From the NCBI GenBank assembly GCA_023362775.1, contig JALMGJ010000003.1:179215725-179279724 (forward strand): a stretch of DNA of 64,000 nt, written 5' to 3'. The position numbers were made by a program, and so were the translations under genes. The notes below the pieces were generated by a model that searched no databases, had not been told where the DNA came from, and worked only from the letters and a program-made list of their open reading frames with translations. Below are positions 1-12,322 of this stretch, one piece after another; positions within the stretch are counted from its first letter, which is position 1, and each line of letters starts with the position of its first letter. This DNA comes from Charina bottae. Its lineage: Eukaryota > Chordata > Lepidosauria > Squamata > Charinaidae.

Positions 1-3000
1 GTGTATTACACTATTCTTGCAACCTCTTTCGAACACCGCAATCTTTTTTTCTCTTCAACCATTTCTGAGTTTCCTTTCTTTGAATGGTAATCTCTTTGCG
101 TATATTAAAACTCTTCCATCGTAGTACCAAAACTGTCTCAACCTTTCCCCTCATCTCCTATCACAGAAAACGTTTAGATTCCTAAGAGTCATTTTTACTT
201 GCTTGTACTGTCTAGATAAAAGTAGATACAAATAAGAGCAATTTGCCAAAGACGAAAAAATAATTCATTCCCCCCCCTATGTATGATGCTACAATGTTTC
301 AATGAAACTTAGGATTCACAACATGCACTGAAATGATATTTAATGCAACAGTAATGACTTGGAATAAAGCTTCAGAAATTAGATTTTCAACAATGGAATC
401 TCACAATGTTTATACTAACATTTCATTACCTCACTCTCTGATTATACAAAATTTATTACATTTTAAAAGATCATGGCTTATTGCTTAGTATATTTGCTCT
501 TATCACCACAACTAGCCATTTTTAACAAACGTTCTCTACCATATACTTTAAAAAATACTGGCATGAATATTAATTTTTATTTTATCATAACTGACAATTT
601 AGTTCAGATGTTTTTCACCCTCACTACTTTCTTGACATTCTGAAAAACATGCTGACTCTTTCCTGAGTCATCAATTAAGTTCCCTAGGAAAACCACACTA
701 ATTTTCAATAAATCTAAAGGAACAGTATTACAGAAATGTTTCAGAGAGACTGCAGAAACTTATAGTAGTTTTGCAATTCATCATTTCATTTAAAATATCT
801 GGTTGAGTAAAATTAAATCCATAAATCTAGGATAATAATTCTTCTGTATATTTGTTATACATTATTGTATTATTTACTATTGGTGTACTATTCATTGTAA
901 ATCCTCTTAGCAGCATCCATGCTTTTAACATAACTAATGAGATATCCTTTTGTTGGCACTTGAATTTTTATTTGTGGTCCATAGTCCCCTTTCTCAATTT
1001 TTTCCCAATAGAAGTCTTATTACAGGGCTAAACCACCACTTAAGAAGTGTTAAGTAGCATGAAAAATGTACCAATCCATTTTTTAAAAAATAGATTAACC
1101 TCCTATACATGTTTGTAAGCTTCCTGAATGCACCCAGCTGGATCTTAGGACAAATATGATGTAATAGGTATTCCTGATCCAAAAAATCTTTTCTTACATT
1201 CTTATTGTTTATAAAATAATGTCTTCATCAGCTTCATGTAAACATCTTTCTTTTATCCTAGAGTTCTGCAAATACTATGAAATCATGAAAATATATTTTA
1301 ATGAAACAGTAATTTGACATGTCAAAATGCCTACATAGTTTTCTTTCTCATTCCTACTGTCTGAAAAACACATAGTAAATTTAATATTAAGCAATTAATA
1401 GCATATTTAATATTCCAAATTTTATTAACTGATGATTTAAAATGTAAGTAATAATTTGCAATTAATTGGTGGCTATGTAATTATAATAGCATTATTCTGA
1501 TTGAATGCTAGAGTACATTTTTGAGTATATCTCAAAGTATAGAAATAATGAGTTTGCTTTCATCACTTAATTGATTTTACAAATCAGGCATTAGTCTGAA
1601 CTGTAAAACTGTGATATGTCCTAACAGTATGACAATGTCCATAAAATGGTGTTAAATCATAAAGAGAAGAATGGATGATAGGTGGACAGAACTGCAGGCT
1701 TCCTGTATCCCCCTTCTCAAATAAAAACCTCTCCAGGGATAAAATAAAAAACTCAAGAAGCACTGTAGGCCTTCCTGAGCAGTGTGGTGCTACAAGATCT
1801 TTTTTCCCAGTTTATGGTTTTTTCCTCTCATTCTATAGCTATGAAAGACACAGTTGAGAGTGAATGTCTGTCCTCTGGAGGTTTTGGATATACAGAAAGC
1901 TGCAGGGCAGAGAGGAACATAATAAAAAGTAAATGCCTACTGCTTACACAACCACTGGATACTAACTTGTAAATAATAAATCGAGGGGGCAGCTATGCAA
2001 ATATAAATTATTAAATAAATCTGCATAGAAATGATGCAAAACCGAACACTTTCTCCTTTGGATTACAACAGTAATAATGTCTGTATATTACAACTTTATT
2101 TCTCTGTATCAGCAGGCGCTATAGTAAGAAATGCAAAGTATACAGATTTTTTTTTTACATTGCGTATTATTGATATTTGTTGTTTTAATTGATTTTAAAT
2201 TTGTTGTGAACCGCCCAGGGTCCCTCCTTGTGGGGGAGATGGGCGGGATATAAATGTAATAAATAATACTACTACTAATAAAAGTTGCTTAAGCTAATAT
2301 TTGCCATAATCTTTGTAATGGGGATTATTTACTATGCCACACACTGATAAGTTTTGCTGTTAAGAATTAGGTGACCACAGTGCAAAACAAGCAGACTCTG
2401 AAATTAAGTGGGACAATCATTAAGAAGTACAACAACTTGTTGGGCTAACAATCTGAAAAAGGCAATACTAGTCTAAACAAACAGCTAAACTAACATTCAA
2501 CAAAGGATTATCAATTCTTGATAAGACTGTGACTTAACCTTCACTGTGAAATCAGATCAGATTAGAACTCTTGTTCATCATAGTTCTCAGTGAAAAGAAC
2601 TCAGGTTATACATAGCTATTAATATTTTTGTAGAAAAAGCAATTGATCAGTGTGCATGTTGTTAGCTTTCTTATAAACCAAATAAATACAAGTGAATTGA
2701 ATTGACATTCTGTTCCGGGAGGTCATTATTTCAATCCAGAAGGCTATTATTCCAATCCTAAATCAGCCATTTGTCCTATCATTCCAGTATTACGAGCCAC
2801 TGCTTTGTTAATTTTTTTCTCTGTCTCCTTCAATGTGGTCTAGTTCTGTGACAACGTTCACTTTTTCTTAGTAGTTTGACATTTGTGACTCATATTATTT
2901 CCACAGAGTTTCTAAATCTCTTTTCAAGGTATAATCTTTTATTCATGTAGTATATAGGGAAAAAGTGTAAACAGGCATTAGCAGCCGAGTACTGTAAATG

Positions 3001-3537
3001 TGTTTATAGGAAGCAGCACAGGATGAGTGAGATGCGAAGCAGAATTATGTGCTCTTTAGAAAGGAAGATTTAATTGAAACAAACAATTTCTAACATATGT
3101 TTAGTTCATTCCCCAAAATGATTCAATAAGACCACCAATGATAATTGAACACCAATCCCAGCCAAAATGCCTCTGTGTATATAAACTCAACCTGGAAAGT
3201 ACTTTGAAAAAGCCATGCTTAATGTTCAGAACACCTTCCTAACATTCGAGAAAGTGAAATGATAAATAGCCATCAATTCCAGCAGAAGTGCTTCTGTGCA
3301 TGCTGATGATGTTTGTATGTTAATTGCCTTTTTAAGAGCATAGCAGTCCATCTAAATACAATTCTAAAAAAGGCAAACTAAAACAACCTTCTTTTCAAAT
3401 GCTCTAAAGAACCTGACAGGGTAACTCTTATCAGTACAGAAAATACAATCCAGTATTTATTGTTAATATGTATGAAGGTTTTATCACTGAACTAAAAACA
3501 GTTAGTTTGGAAAGTACCAATCAAAGAGAATATTTGT
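1..3537. other. EPB41L3 intronic DNA, mostly unannotatable
   Basis: AT-rich sequence downstream of the second coding exon. The only recognisable item is a CR1/L2-type LINE 3' tail at about 2206-2280. I see no exon with flanking splice sites and no reading frame with family resemblance. Confidence 0.6.
2206..2280 (+). repeat. LINE (CR1/L2-type) 3' tail
   Basis: The sequence reads as the common reptile LINE end: an accgcccagggtcc block, then gggagatgggcggga, then tataaat and a short AT-rich repeat. Similar tails occur at 13895, 27843, 45580, 51460 and 61976. Only the extreme 3' end is present. Confidence 0.6.
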
Positions 3538-3973
3538 AGCTCAGGGTTGAACTGTGGAGTCCTTGGTGCTCTCTGAGCCTTGTTGTTTTCTTGCAGACGT
3601 CTCATTGCCAGGCTAGGCAACTTCTTCAGTGCAAAAAGGGAGTAGGACTTGCTCTCTGTTTATATACCCTGGCTTGTCCTGCCTGTGTTGGTGGGGGTGT
3701 TGTACACTCCTTGATAGTTCCTTGATTGGGTTGTTTTTTGCTGCTTGGATTGACTGAGTTAATAGTTCCTTGATAAGGGTCTATTGTGTTGTTTGATTGC
3801 TCCTCTGGTGCTAATATTGGTGTTAATCTTTGCCTATCTGGTTGTTGATTGCTGGCAAGGGGGTGTTCTGGTCTTCTGGCTTTTCTATTGTCTCTTATGA
3901 ATGGTATGTAAATGTTGTTTACCTCTATGTGTCTGTTGATGGCTGCTTTGTCTGAGTGCCAAGCTTCCAGGAC
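3538..3973 (-). mobile_element. Penelope-like element, 3' fragment with C-terminal frame
   Basis: On the minus strand the peptide LEAWHSDKAAINRHIEVNNI, followed by YIPFIRDNR, leads into a low-complexity tail and a stop at 3628-3626. This matches the segment after the GIY-YIG nuclease in vertebrate Penelope-like proteins. The same peptide recurs at 54168-54600. The TGA stop lies inside a CTGAAGA sequence that begins a hammerhead-like fold (3591-3634). The element is 5' truncated: reverse transcriptase and the nuclease core are absent. Upstream it abuts a SINE tail at 3974. Confidence 0.75.
3591..3634 (-). ncRNA. Hammerhead-ribozyme-like motif of the Penelope-like element
   Basis: Reading the minus strand: helix I TTGCA, core CTGAAGA, one extra A, helix II TTGCC with loop and GGCAA, then GAGAC (consensus GAAAC), GTC, and the closing helix I strand TGCAA. 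The order and spacing follow a type I hammerhead with a minimal helix III. Departures are the extra A after the first core strand and GAGA for GAAA, so self-cleavage is uncertain. Hammerheads are known in Penelope-like elements. Confidence 0.55.
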
Positions 3974-4085
3974 AAAGGAAGGAGACAATGGCAAACCATT
4001 TCTGAAAACTTGCCAAGAAAACTGCAGGAACTTGTCCAGGCAGTCGCCAAGAGTCAACATTGACTCAAAGGCACAAAATAGTAAC
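3974..4085 (+). mobile_element. tRNA-SINE family 2, tail type b (fragment)
   Basis: This holds only the tail module: gaaggagacaatggcaaacc, then ttgccaagaaaactgcagga, then cttgtccaggcagtc, ending near an (AAC)n run. The same tail is attached to a tRNA-like head at 21596, 31779 and 41126. Confidence 0.6.
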
Positions 4086-4109
4086 AACAACAACAACACC
4101 CTTAAAAAC

Positions 4110-5060
4110 ATGGGTGTACCAGGCCATCTTATCAGCCTATAGAATAATTTGTTTGATCACCAAAAAGCAACAGCTGGAACAGAATACAGCGCAACTAAAT
4201 GGTTCAAAACTGAAAAAAGAGTGTGTCAAGACTGTAAACTGTACTCTTATTTTTTTAACTTATATGCAGAATATATAATGAAAAATGCTGGGTTAGAAGA
4301 AATAAACATTGGAATTAAAATTGTTGAGAGAAATATCAACTTCAGATATGCTTTGATGGCTGGAAGCAAGGAAGACTTAAGGAACCTTTTGTTGAGGGTG
4401 AAAGAAGTGAGGTCAAAAGCCTGACTGCTGCTCATTTTTTTTTAAAAAAAACCCTAAGATTTATATCAATAAGGAATACTAATGCAATGCAAATAGATAG
4501 AAAAGAAGTTGCAGTAGTAACTCTTCCTTGGCTCAAAAATTCACAGGCACAATGACTGTAGCCATAAAATAAACATCTACCACTTAACGACAAAAACTAC
4601 AATAGATCTAAAATAGACAAAATATTAAGTGCAGAGACATCACCTTGACAGCAAAAGTATGTATTGTCAAGGCCATGATTTCCATGTAACATACAGCAGG
4701 AGTAGGGGCACCATGAAAAAGGCTGAACAAAGAAAAATGATGCTGCAGAAAATAGTTGCAAACAGATTATTCAATACCAGATGAAGTAAAACTGCTTACT
4801 GGAAGCACTGATAATGAAGATAAGGCTTCAATTCTTTTGACACATAATGAGAAGGAAAGAGTCACTGGAAAATGCTGCTGCTTGGAAAAATTGAAGGCAA
4901 TAAAAAAAGAGGCTGACAGAAGGCAAGATGATTGGATACTATCACTGATGACTTAAGCATGAGCTTGTAAGAACTCAAAGGAGATGTTACAGACAAACAA
5001 TTGTGACAAATTCCTAACCATCATGTCACAAAGATATGAACTACAATAAACAAATCTATG
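4110..5060 (+). pseudogene. Decayed Bov-B (RTE clade) LINE, ORF2 C-terminal part
   Basis: Conceptual translation across several frames gives TEYSATKWFK (about 4170), then FNLYAEYIMKNAGLEEINIG, then IKIVERNINFRYALMAGSKE (4250-4375). Further on come VTLPWLKNSQ and LGKIEGNKKRG-QKARWLD-ITD-LSMSL (about 4880-4960). These follow the order of the Bov-B reverse transcriptase and its C-terminal region as I know them. The catalytic RYADDT stretch is shortened to RYALMA, so the active-site aspartates are lost. Stops and frameshifts are frequent, so this is an old, dead copy. Bov-B supplies the 3' end recognised in Sauria SINEs, several of which are in this window. Confidence 0.75.
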
Positions 5061-6697
5061 AGAGTTGCTGGATGTAACAGCTATTTTAGACAAAGTGGGG
5101 GGGAAAAATCAGAATCCCCAGCCAATCCAGTATCAAATAATTTTGACTGGGCATCCTGAGATAGATAGGTAATCCCAAACTTGTTAAGGAAGAAATCGTG
5201 GGTTACTATTCCAGTTAACGAGTAAGATGACAGAAGTTAAACACGTTCCTTTTGAATATAAACCCACAAATTGCAGTGAGGTCACCTGTCTCTTCTTCCA
5301 TAAAGAGGAGGCCTATGTTACCTATAGCACTGACAAACGTAGTATTATATTTTGCTGAGAATCTATTCAGCTTCAGATGCAACAAAATGCTGCAGATTTG
5401 GCACAAATTATATTCTTCTATTTCTTTTATATATGGGGATTTCCACTGCTCGGATTGAGATCCATCAAAATTACTTCCAGGATCAGTGGGGTCAGTGGTG
5501 GCAGCAAGTTTAAGAAGAAATCCAGAACTTAAGGTTCAGCTATCTGGCAGCACAAAATCAATCATCCTTGACTTCTTTACATGAGAAGCTAAATTTCTCA
5601 CATTGCTAGATCAGGGCTTAAAGAAAGATAATCTAGAGTGGACTGGTCAGCAAAACCAGTTATCATATAAAAGTGTACAGCAGTGGCCTACCCCATGCGG
5701 AAGTACAATTTCAGATTTTTGTGTTCCTAGTTTTCATTGGACAGCTCCCTGCTATTTTAATCATCTTAAATCATCATCTGCTGGACAGCTCCTCTGACAA
5801 GAAAAAAAACTGAGCCACTTGGTAGAAGTGGGGCATAGCAACCAGTACACAGTGGGATACTGCCTATAAATCTGGAAGTTCTATGACATTATCACAACTA
5901 TTGTTGGACTTAGCCTCCATTAATTTTTCAAAAAATAATCATATTACCTTGTGACAACAAATTCCCTAAATAAACTACACATTATTACTTTGATTGTTCC
6001 AAATCAAGTGCCAATTAATTTAACTGGTGTTCTTACACAAGGATTTATTTATTAAAGAGTATGATTTGCAGCATATCTTATTTCATAATCTAAAAAGTTA
6101 TGAACAGTAATTTTGTTCACAAATAAGGTGCTCCAGTTCTTTGATAAATGTATTGTCTCTCCCATTTCGGTCACTCCTTTTGAAAGAGAATATCCTATCC
6201 AAATCTGTAACTAATAATCCAAATATAACACACAAACAATCTACCGTCAGGCATTACTATATATTTTTAAAAATCCTTATGACTGAGAGAAGCCCTCATA
6301 CTGCAGCCTTCAAAAAAAGACACAGCAAATGAATCCTACCACAGTGTGGAGTAATTGTGGATGCTGTCACTGTTATTCCTTTTCTTTGCTAGTGTGTCCT
6401 GAGGTGCTATTCTCACTTTTTATCTATAAATATTTTATTCTGAGGGAAAATCTTAATTGTCAAGTGCATTAATTATAGAAGACTCCTGAAACAGAATATT
6501 TCTTCATTTCCCCCCCTTACTGGTATAACAGATGAATAGACTATATATTTCTTTACTTAGGGAGGCATTCTCTTTTGATATTTTTTAAAAAAGGAAATTT
6601 CACTGGAACCACTCATAAATTGTATACAACTAAATCACCTAACACAACATTATGTGCATAAATCAATCCCTAGAAGTTCCACTCTCTTCACTTTTAC
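5061..6697. other. EPB41L3 intronic DNA, nothing recognised
   Basis: AT-rich sequence between the decayed Bov-B and the second coding exon. Short open frames (for example 5252-5458) show no family resemblance. Confidence 0.5.
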
Positions 6698-6895
6698 CTC
6701 TACTTCACAGCCATATTCAGAGCCATCCAGAAGGATTACTTTGCACTGCATACTTTTTGGTTTTTTGACAATCTTTAAAGGAGATCGGGAGAGTTTGCTT
6801 GAGGATGATTTTTGAGAGAGTTTGTCGTCTTCAAACTGCTGATATTCCAGTTGCTTTGCCACTGCAGCAGCAACTTCAAGTTCTTTGTCAGTGGC
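6698..6895 (-). CDS. EPB41L3: EPB41L3 second coding exon (U1 region into the FERM domain)
   Basis: This exon is exactly 66 codons, phase 0 at both ends. The acceptor is a pyrimidine tract ending in CTAG just above 6895. The donor is GAG|GTAAAA just below 6698. The peptide runs ATDKELEVAAAVAKQLEYQQ, then FEDDKLSQKSSSSKLSRSPL, then KIVKKPKSMQCKVILLDGSE, then YGCEVE. The block from AKQLEYQQ to LLDGSEY is near-identical to mammalian 4.1B as I know it. MQCKVILLDGSEY is the first beta strand of the FERM F1 (ubiquitin-like) lobe, which binds membrane partners. The start-codon exon lies 2.6 kb away at 9490-9686. The next FERM exon (expected to contain a VCEHLNLLEKDYFGL-like motif) was not seen in 1-6697, so the following intron is longer than 6.7 kb. 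Confidence 0.92.
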
Positions 6896-9489
6896 CTAGA
6901 AACAGAAAAGAGGAAGATTCAGAACTAGTTTCAGAATAAAAATGGGCAATCAGAGCAGGCTTTCAGAATCATGGAGCATAATCAGGTATCTCTTTGCAGA
7001 AGCCTATTCAGAACCCCATTTTAAAATAAGCAGATAACTGTATTGCAAGAGAGATAAACCACTTATTTCAGTAATTTGCAAAGGCTTTTAGTTAATGAAA
7101 CTGCTACTCTGCTGCTGTACAAGTTTTTAGGAAAGTGCTAAGGGGAACCGCAACAGTATATTTAAAAATAAAGTCAGACAACCTGAATAGAAAAGATACA
7201 ACACTTCAATGATTGTTGAACTACTATGTTTTGTTTCAGAAATCTCAGATGTTGTAATAGTACAAAAGTATGCTATTCTACCAAGCAGCTGCTTTTCAGT
7301 ACCAGCAGTATTTTTTAATAATAGCTTTATCTATGGATGGCTCTTCTACCACTAGCTAAAAACATAATTTAATAGCAGGAGAAATACAGAAATAATTTAG
7401 TTAGAGCTTTGTAAGTTAATTTGTTTTTATAATGATCAAATGAATATCTATTTTGGTTTGAAATGATTTCAGAGTAGGCCTGCAACCTACACTACTGACT
7501 TTCATCACAAATTATTTCTCCAAATGTCTTCTTCATTGTAACATGTTTCCATGGGAATAAAATAAATTCAGCAAAAACTTTAATCTGCTTTCAGACATAA
7601 TATTATGCGGTGTGTAATATACAAAGAAGTGCAGAGATCCACTCTGAATAATACAGCCCATATGGAAAAGAATTACACTCCCCTGTTAAAATATACAAAA
7701 AATAAAGAAGAAAAAACTATTTTTCTATTCTGGAAAACATTTAGGTTGAGCACAAACAGGAACTTTACACATGGGAAAGGAATGGGTAGATACTAACTTC
7801 TATAAATAGCTAAGCAGGAAAAAAAAGAGTTATAATAATTTACTTGGGTTAGACTGCTACAGGTTTATCCTTACATTAATTTTTGCTATGCATCAAAAAA
7901 GAAAAAAGTACAACTCAAGAACTGTTAGAGCAGCTACCAAAACTATCAAAGGTTTTTTTTATACAGCAAAATACTTTCACATTGAATTCATCCTCCTATA
8001 GAGGCCTGACAATCTGTTCATGCAGTTTACCTACAGCAAAGTTACCACTGAAAGGCAACATGCGCACCATATTTTCATGTGCTTTCAATGGTAATGAACC
8101 CTTTTTCAGAGAGTTGGATATAGTTCCACAATTTGAAGATCTGGCCAAAAGATGACCAATATCAAACAAACAAACATTTTCTATTTCTGAATAGAATAGT
8201 TCCAAGCAACAATGAAAATGTTTAAATCTTGGTGACAGTGGTCTTCCTTCCTCACTCTTCTGTAAATACTGTATTCTTATCCAGATTAAATGTATATATT
8301 TTGGCTTTTAATCTGAAAGTCTAAAGGCTGCTTTTAATATATCAACTATTAACATTGCAGACAGTAGGATACCAATTGCTGCTAACTTCAATTGGAACAA
8401 GTCATATTAAACTTTTCCCATATTACCCTTGTGAACAGTATAGCTAACCCATATATATGCAGTGTATATACTGGCCCACATTCAACACTGTATGAATTAA
8501 GTTCCCTTCAAGCAAAAGGAACTTTACTTTCCTCATTCCTGAAGTCCTGAATATGCTCTGCAGGGTACCGCGGGAACCCAGCGTTGGGTGAATTTAGAGT
8601 TCTCCAACAGAATGACACAATTGGATATACCAATATATTTATTTCAGCTCATGTAGTGGTTAAGTTCAATGCACTTCCTTTAGTCTTTAGAAAAAAACAT
8701 TTACAGGCAACCCTTTGAATTTAGATTTATTTCCTGCCTTTTATTCAGAAGCTCAAAGCAGTATATATAGCACAACTTCCTGTGAAGTAGGTTTTGCTGA
8801 CAGTCAATGACCCTAGTCACTAAGTAAACTTCCATAGCTGTGGGTGAACTAGAACCTGGATCTAGTTGCATTGACATTTGTGTGACATGTTAATCATGAA
8901 AAAAATTTTCACATTGATTTCAGTATGACTTTACCACAAATACTTTGCTTTAGATCCATTCCAGTGAAATGGAACAAAAGATACAAGTAAAACCCAACAA
9001 GTCTAAATTATGTTAGGTATAGGAGATCCTCTCCTTTTTATAACAGCAATGGACTGAAAAAAATCAGTCTTTGTAAGGCAGACAATTGGACTCAAATTAC
9101 CGAAAAAATTATGTGACCGAAATAAATTAAAAACTTTTAACATAACTTGCCTACTTTCCACAATAAATTAGTGCTTCATTATCATAATTTTAATAAAAAT
9201 AGCCTTGAAAGAAAAAAAATACAGAGCGTATTTTTGTTTAGTTTTGTTATACTTTCTAGAATCCATTATGATTTCTATGAGTATCAATGTTTTGTCTCTC
9301 CTAGCAAAGTACTCTCCAGATGAGGTGGACTATCATGTCCATAATTTCCTGGTGGAAGGCTACTCCAGCTCAAAATGATGCATGCTATAATATTTATTAT
9401 CCCTAATATTTGTTACTATAATAATTCCAAATCTCTAAATCATTAGGTTAGTGACATACTGAGGAAGGCTGATTTCCTAAATAACTTGC
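6896..9489 (-). other. EPB41L3: EPB41L3 intron with GC-AG ends
   Basis: The 2,594-bp intron between the two coding exons starts GCAAGT on the minus strand (9489-9484) and ends TTTCTAG (to 6896). It is AT-rich. At about 8720-8860 there is a very decayed stretch resembling the minus strand of a tRNA-type SINE. I see no other exon or recognisable repeat in it. Confidence 0.75.
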
Positions 9490-9686
9490 CTGTTCCTTTT
9501 TCACAGGAGTGCTATGGGCTGCAACACTGGAAAATTGTTCTAATGCATTCTGGTGCTCTTCCTTCACTTGCTGTGGCTGCTGTTCTTGGGTTGCTGTTCC
9601 TTGTTGACCAGATGTTTCTTTCTGCTCTTGATCCTGATCTTTGGAATCAGAGTCTGAACCAGATTCTGTAGTCATGGTTAATTATC
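9490..9686 (-). CDS. EPB41L3: EPB41L3 exon with start codon (protein 4.1B N-terminus)
   Basis: This exon encodes the first 62 residues of band 4.1-like protein 3, a FERM-family adaptor linking membrane proteins to the spectrin-actin skeleton. The minus strand has a pyrimidine-rich acceptor ending in AG just above 9686, an 11-base 5' UTR, and the ATG at 9675-9673. The peptide begins MTTESGSDSD, is Gln/Glu-rich, and contains ALEQF and AAHSTPVKKEQ. These match the mammalian 4.1B N-terminus as I know it. The region is low-complexity and has no folded domain. The frame ends at CAG (9490-9492) followed by GCAAGT, a good GC-type donor. No GT donor nearby keeps the homology. Reading past this point adds 13 unrelated codons and a stop. 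The exon joins in phase 0 to the exon at 6698-6895. Gene identity is recognised from memory of the family, not from a search. Confidence 0.9.
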
Positions 9687-10491
9687 CTACAATAAAAAGA
9701 AGAATCATATGATTCAGAATCGTAACAATCCAAAAAGTATACAAGAAAGGTGGATTTATAAAATATTTATATATAATACTATTTATAAAATATTGTTACA
9801 AATATCACATGTATAGTTCACCAAACGAGTATCACTTGAAGGTAAGAGAAAATGACTTCTCTCCATCAAGTCACGACACCCAACTCTTCTTTCCCTTCAC
9901 ATGCAGTTAGTCTGAGCAAGGCCTGGCTAATTTATTTTGAATGAAGGATGTTCCTAATTACAGTTACTGAAAGTACCAGCTAGAAATTAGTTTGTTTAGG
10001 ACCACAATGCTTGTTCAGAATTGCAAAATACATTAAAAGCCAATCAGATAAACAATAATTCTTCATGGTTATCTCTGACATTAGAAACCCAGGAAGATCA
10101 AATTGGGAATGTCTGGTTCTGGTGGTTAACTACAAAATATTCCTGCTGCTGGAGAATGTATCTCTAACGTGAAGCCATCTGCCTGAAGTGCACAAAACGG
10201 TTAGAGAATCTTCAACTTCCTTGTGTTCAGACAAGAGATCTGAAGGGGAGTTGTACTGACGTTCACTTTAAAGTTAGTTCAACAGTCTAAACTAGTCAGG
10301 ATTCTGTTTTATACAGGTCAAGATCACACAGGGAGCCACACGCATGTCTACAAATACAGTCTTGCTTCAGACCTTCTGCTTTAATGTGTGTAGTCTGGGT
10401 AGAGGCAGGGCAGTGTTAAAGCACAGCCTTGAGTCCTCAGCCTTCTGTGGCACTCAACTGCTGCACACCCAATTTATGGGGGTCTCTAGGT

Positions 10492-10701
10492 CAGCAATTC
10501 GAAAGCATGCAAATGAAAGTAGATGAATAGGTACCACTTCGGTGGGTAGGTAACAGTGTTCCGCGCGTGTCATGCGGCCACATGACCGTGGAAGCGTCTT
10601 CGGACAACGCTGGCTCTTTGGCTAACAAACGGAGATGAGCACCGGCCCCTAGAGTCGGACACGACTGCACAAATGTGCGGGGGGAACCTTTACCTTTACC
10701 T
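10492..10701 (+). mobile_element. Sauria SINE, 5'-truncated
   Basis: The copy starts inside the body at gcaattcgaaagcatgcaaa. It continues through gtaccacttcggtggg, ggccacatgaccg, cggagatgagcaccggcccc, tagagtcggacacgact, and the tail gaacctttacctttacct. The tRNA-like head is missing. The tail is the Bov-B-like end of the family. Confidence 0.85.
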
Positions 10702-11284
10702 AGGTTGGACAGGGTGCAGTACAAGCTGCAGTACTAGCACTGTATGTGTATGTGAAGGAAAATATTTATTTCCAACACACAATGATGAGACAGTGCAGGA
10801 TGTGGACTAGGCAAAGGACTACGCATCAGAGCAAGTGCAGCAGAATTGGGGGTGAAAACTACACAGCTAAATTAAGAGGGAAAGAAATGTGCATATGTTC
10901 TGTTTGCCAGCTGTCTGCCGTGGAGTCTTTGTATACCCAAAGGCCAGTACTCAGAAGTTAGAGAAGGACATGTGTAGGTGATACAACCAGAGGCAGATGG
11001 GATGTTTGAGAGGAAGTCTCAGAAGCTGAGGTTCCTCAATGTGTGTGCATATTGCTAGCCTGACTGGGCAGAATACTTAGAGAGTGCTTGAGAAAGAGAA
11101 AGAGGGGGAGAGGAGTACAATTTCTACACACAACACATTCACCAGTGCCTATAATCATACATATCCTTCATGGGAAAGGTGTGTGGGGTGTTTCTATCAT
11201 GGTGGAACCAGGCTCAATAATAAGAGTACTTGACAAGACGTAAGATACTAAAAGTTTCAAAGTAGCTGAAAGATCTACATCTAT

Positions 11285-11395
11285 TCACTAACTCACAGGG
11301 TTGTTATTGTGGAGAAAAATAGGAGAGAGTCCTAAATATGCTACTTTAAGCCCCTAAACAAAAGAGTGGATACAAACCTGAAAAATAAATAAAAT
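11285..11395 (+). mobile_element. tRNA-SINE family 2, tail type a (decayed fragment)
   Basis: The stretch contains actcacagggttgttattgt, then ggagaaaaataggaga, and ends in an AAATAAATAAA run. It matches the tail of the better copy at 49093-49365. Confidence 0.45.
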
Positions 11396-12074
11396 ATACA
11401 ATCCAAAAAATTTCATATAAAATCAATACATCATATATTTTGTATCAAAGTCTATTCCGAAACAAACATTAATAGCTGTGGAAAACATTTGAAGGACTGT
11501 TTCAGGACACTTCTCTCCTCAATATTATAGGCATCTGAGTCATCTGGAATGCTTGGCATAGCTACTTCAAAGACTTTCCCACACTGTCCATGCCTAAGTT
11601 TACATGGACAGAAAAGTTTATTAAGTAGCTATACGTGCATGTGCATATGGAAACAACCTGGAAAAGCTCTCAAAGTAACTGTGAAAGCCGACTCAACGCT
11701 TTGAAGGGATAACTGATGAAGTGCCTTTGGATAGGAGTGTACAAAACAATTAGAACAGCAGCTCTTCTGTGCTTACATTTTTAAAGTAATGGTTGGAATT
11801 AATTTACTACTTTCTGCCAGGATGTCTTCCTGCACCAGAAGGAAGGAAATTGAAAAGGTTCTGTAAGAGACATAAAACAGAGCCAGCTACTAGTAATCTT
11901 TTCCCTTACATAACTTTCAATGAAAATACCTATTTCTCCAGGGAAATTATTGTTGCACTGAATTCAAGGAATGCTAGGGCTAAGGCTACTATATCTAGAT
12001 TTTTCTAGATTTCTTTGCTGCTGTCTAGTGGCTATCCAGATTTTTTTCAACCCAGGCGGCTTGTTCTGAACCGA

Positions 12075-12322
12075 TGTCCTGACTTGGAGTGAAGGAACAC
12101 GCTGAGACTTGGTGTTGAGGCTCTGGTGCTTTATTGTCCTACTCTCCTAGACAGAATCCAGCTAAACTAAAATGAACTGGTAATGTTCAGAGAAAGGGCC
12201 CAAGAAATCAGGGCGGGGCCTTCTTTCACCTCTTGGGAGGAAAGCAAAGCGATTCAGTACTGCGCATGCGTTTATCCCCCTGGAGGGAGCCCCCTCCTTC
12301 TTCACCCGTTATCTCCCTGACA
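12075..12322 (-). mobile_element. Candidate solo LTR
   Basis: On the minus strand this 248-bp block starts TGTCAGGG and ends TCAGGACA (TG...CA). It has an AATAAA signal (in caataaagcaccagag) about 75 bases before its 3' end, and a CpG-bearing gcatgcgcag. It differs in base composition from the surrounding AT-rich DNA. Flanks share only 'acc', so no clean target duplication is visible. There is no coding sequence. Confidence 0.5.

Noticed and set aside
5252..5458. 68-codon plus-strand frame with a neighbouring-frame peptide resembling a processed copy
   Set aside because: I could not match any frame to a known protein and there are stops in all of them nearby.
1..6697. Next EPB41L3 FERM exon
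   Set aside because: I looked on the minus strand for sequence encoding a VCEHLNLLEKDYFGL-like segment and found none. It is probably outside the window.
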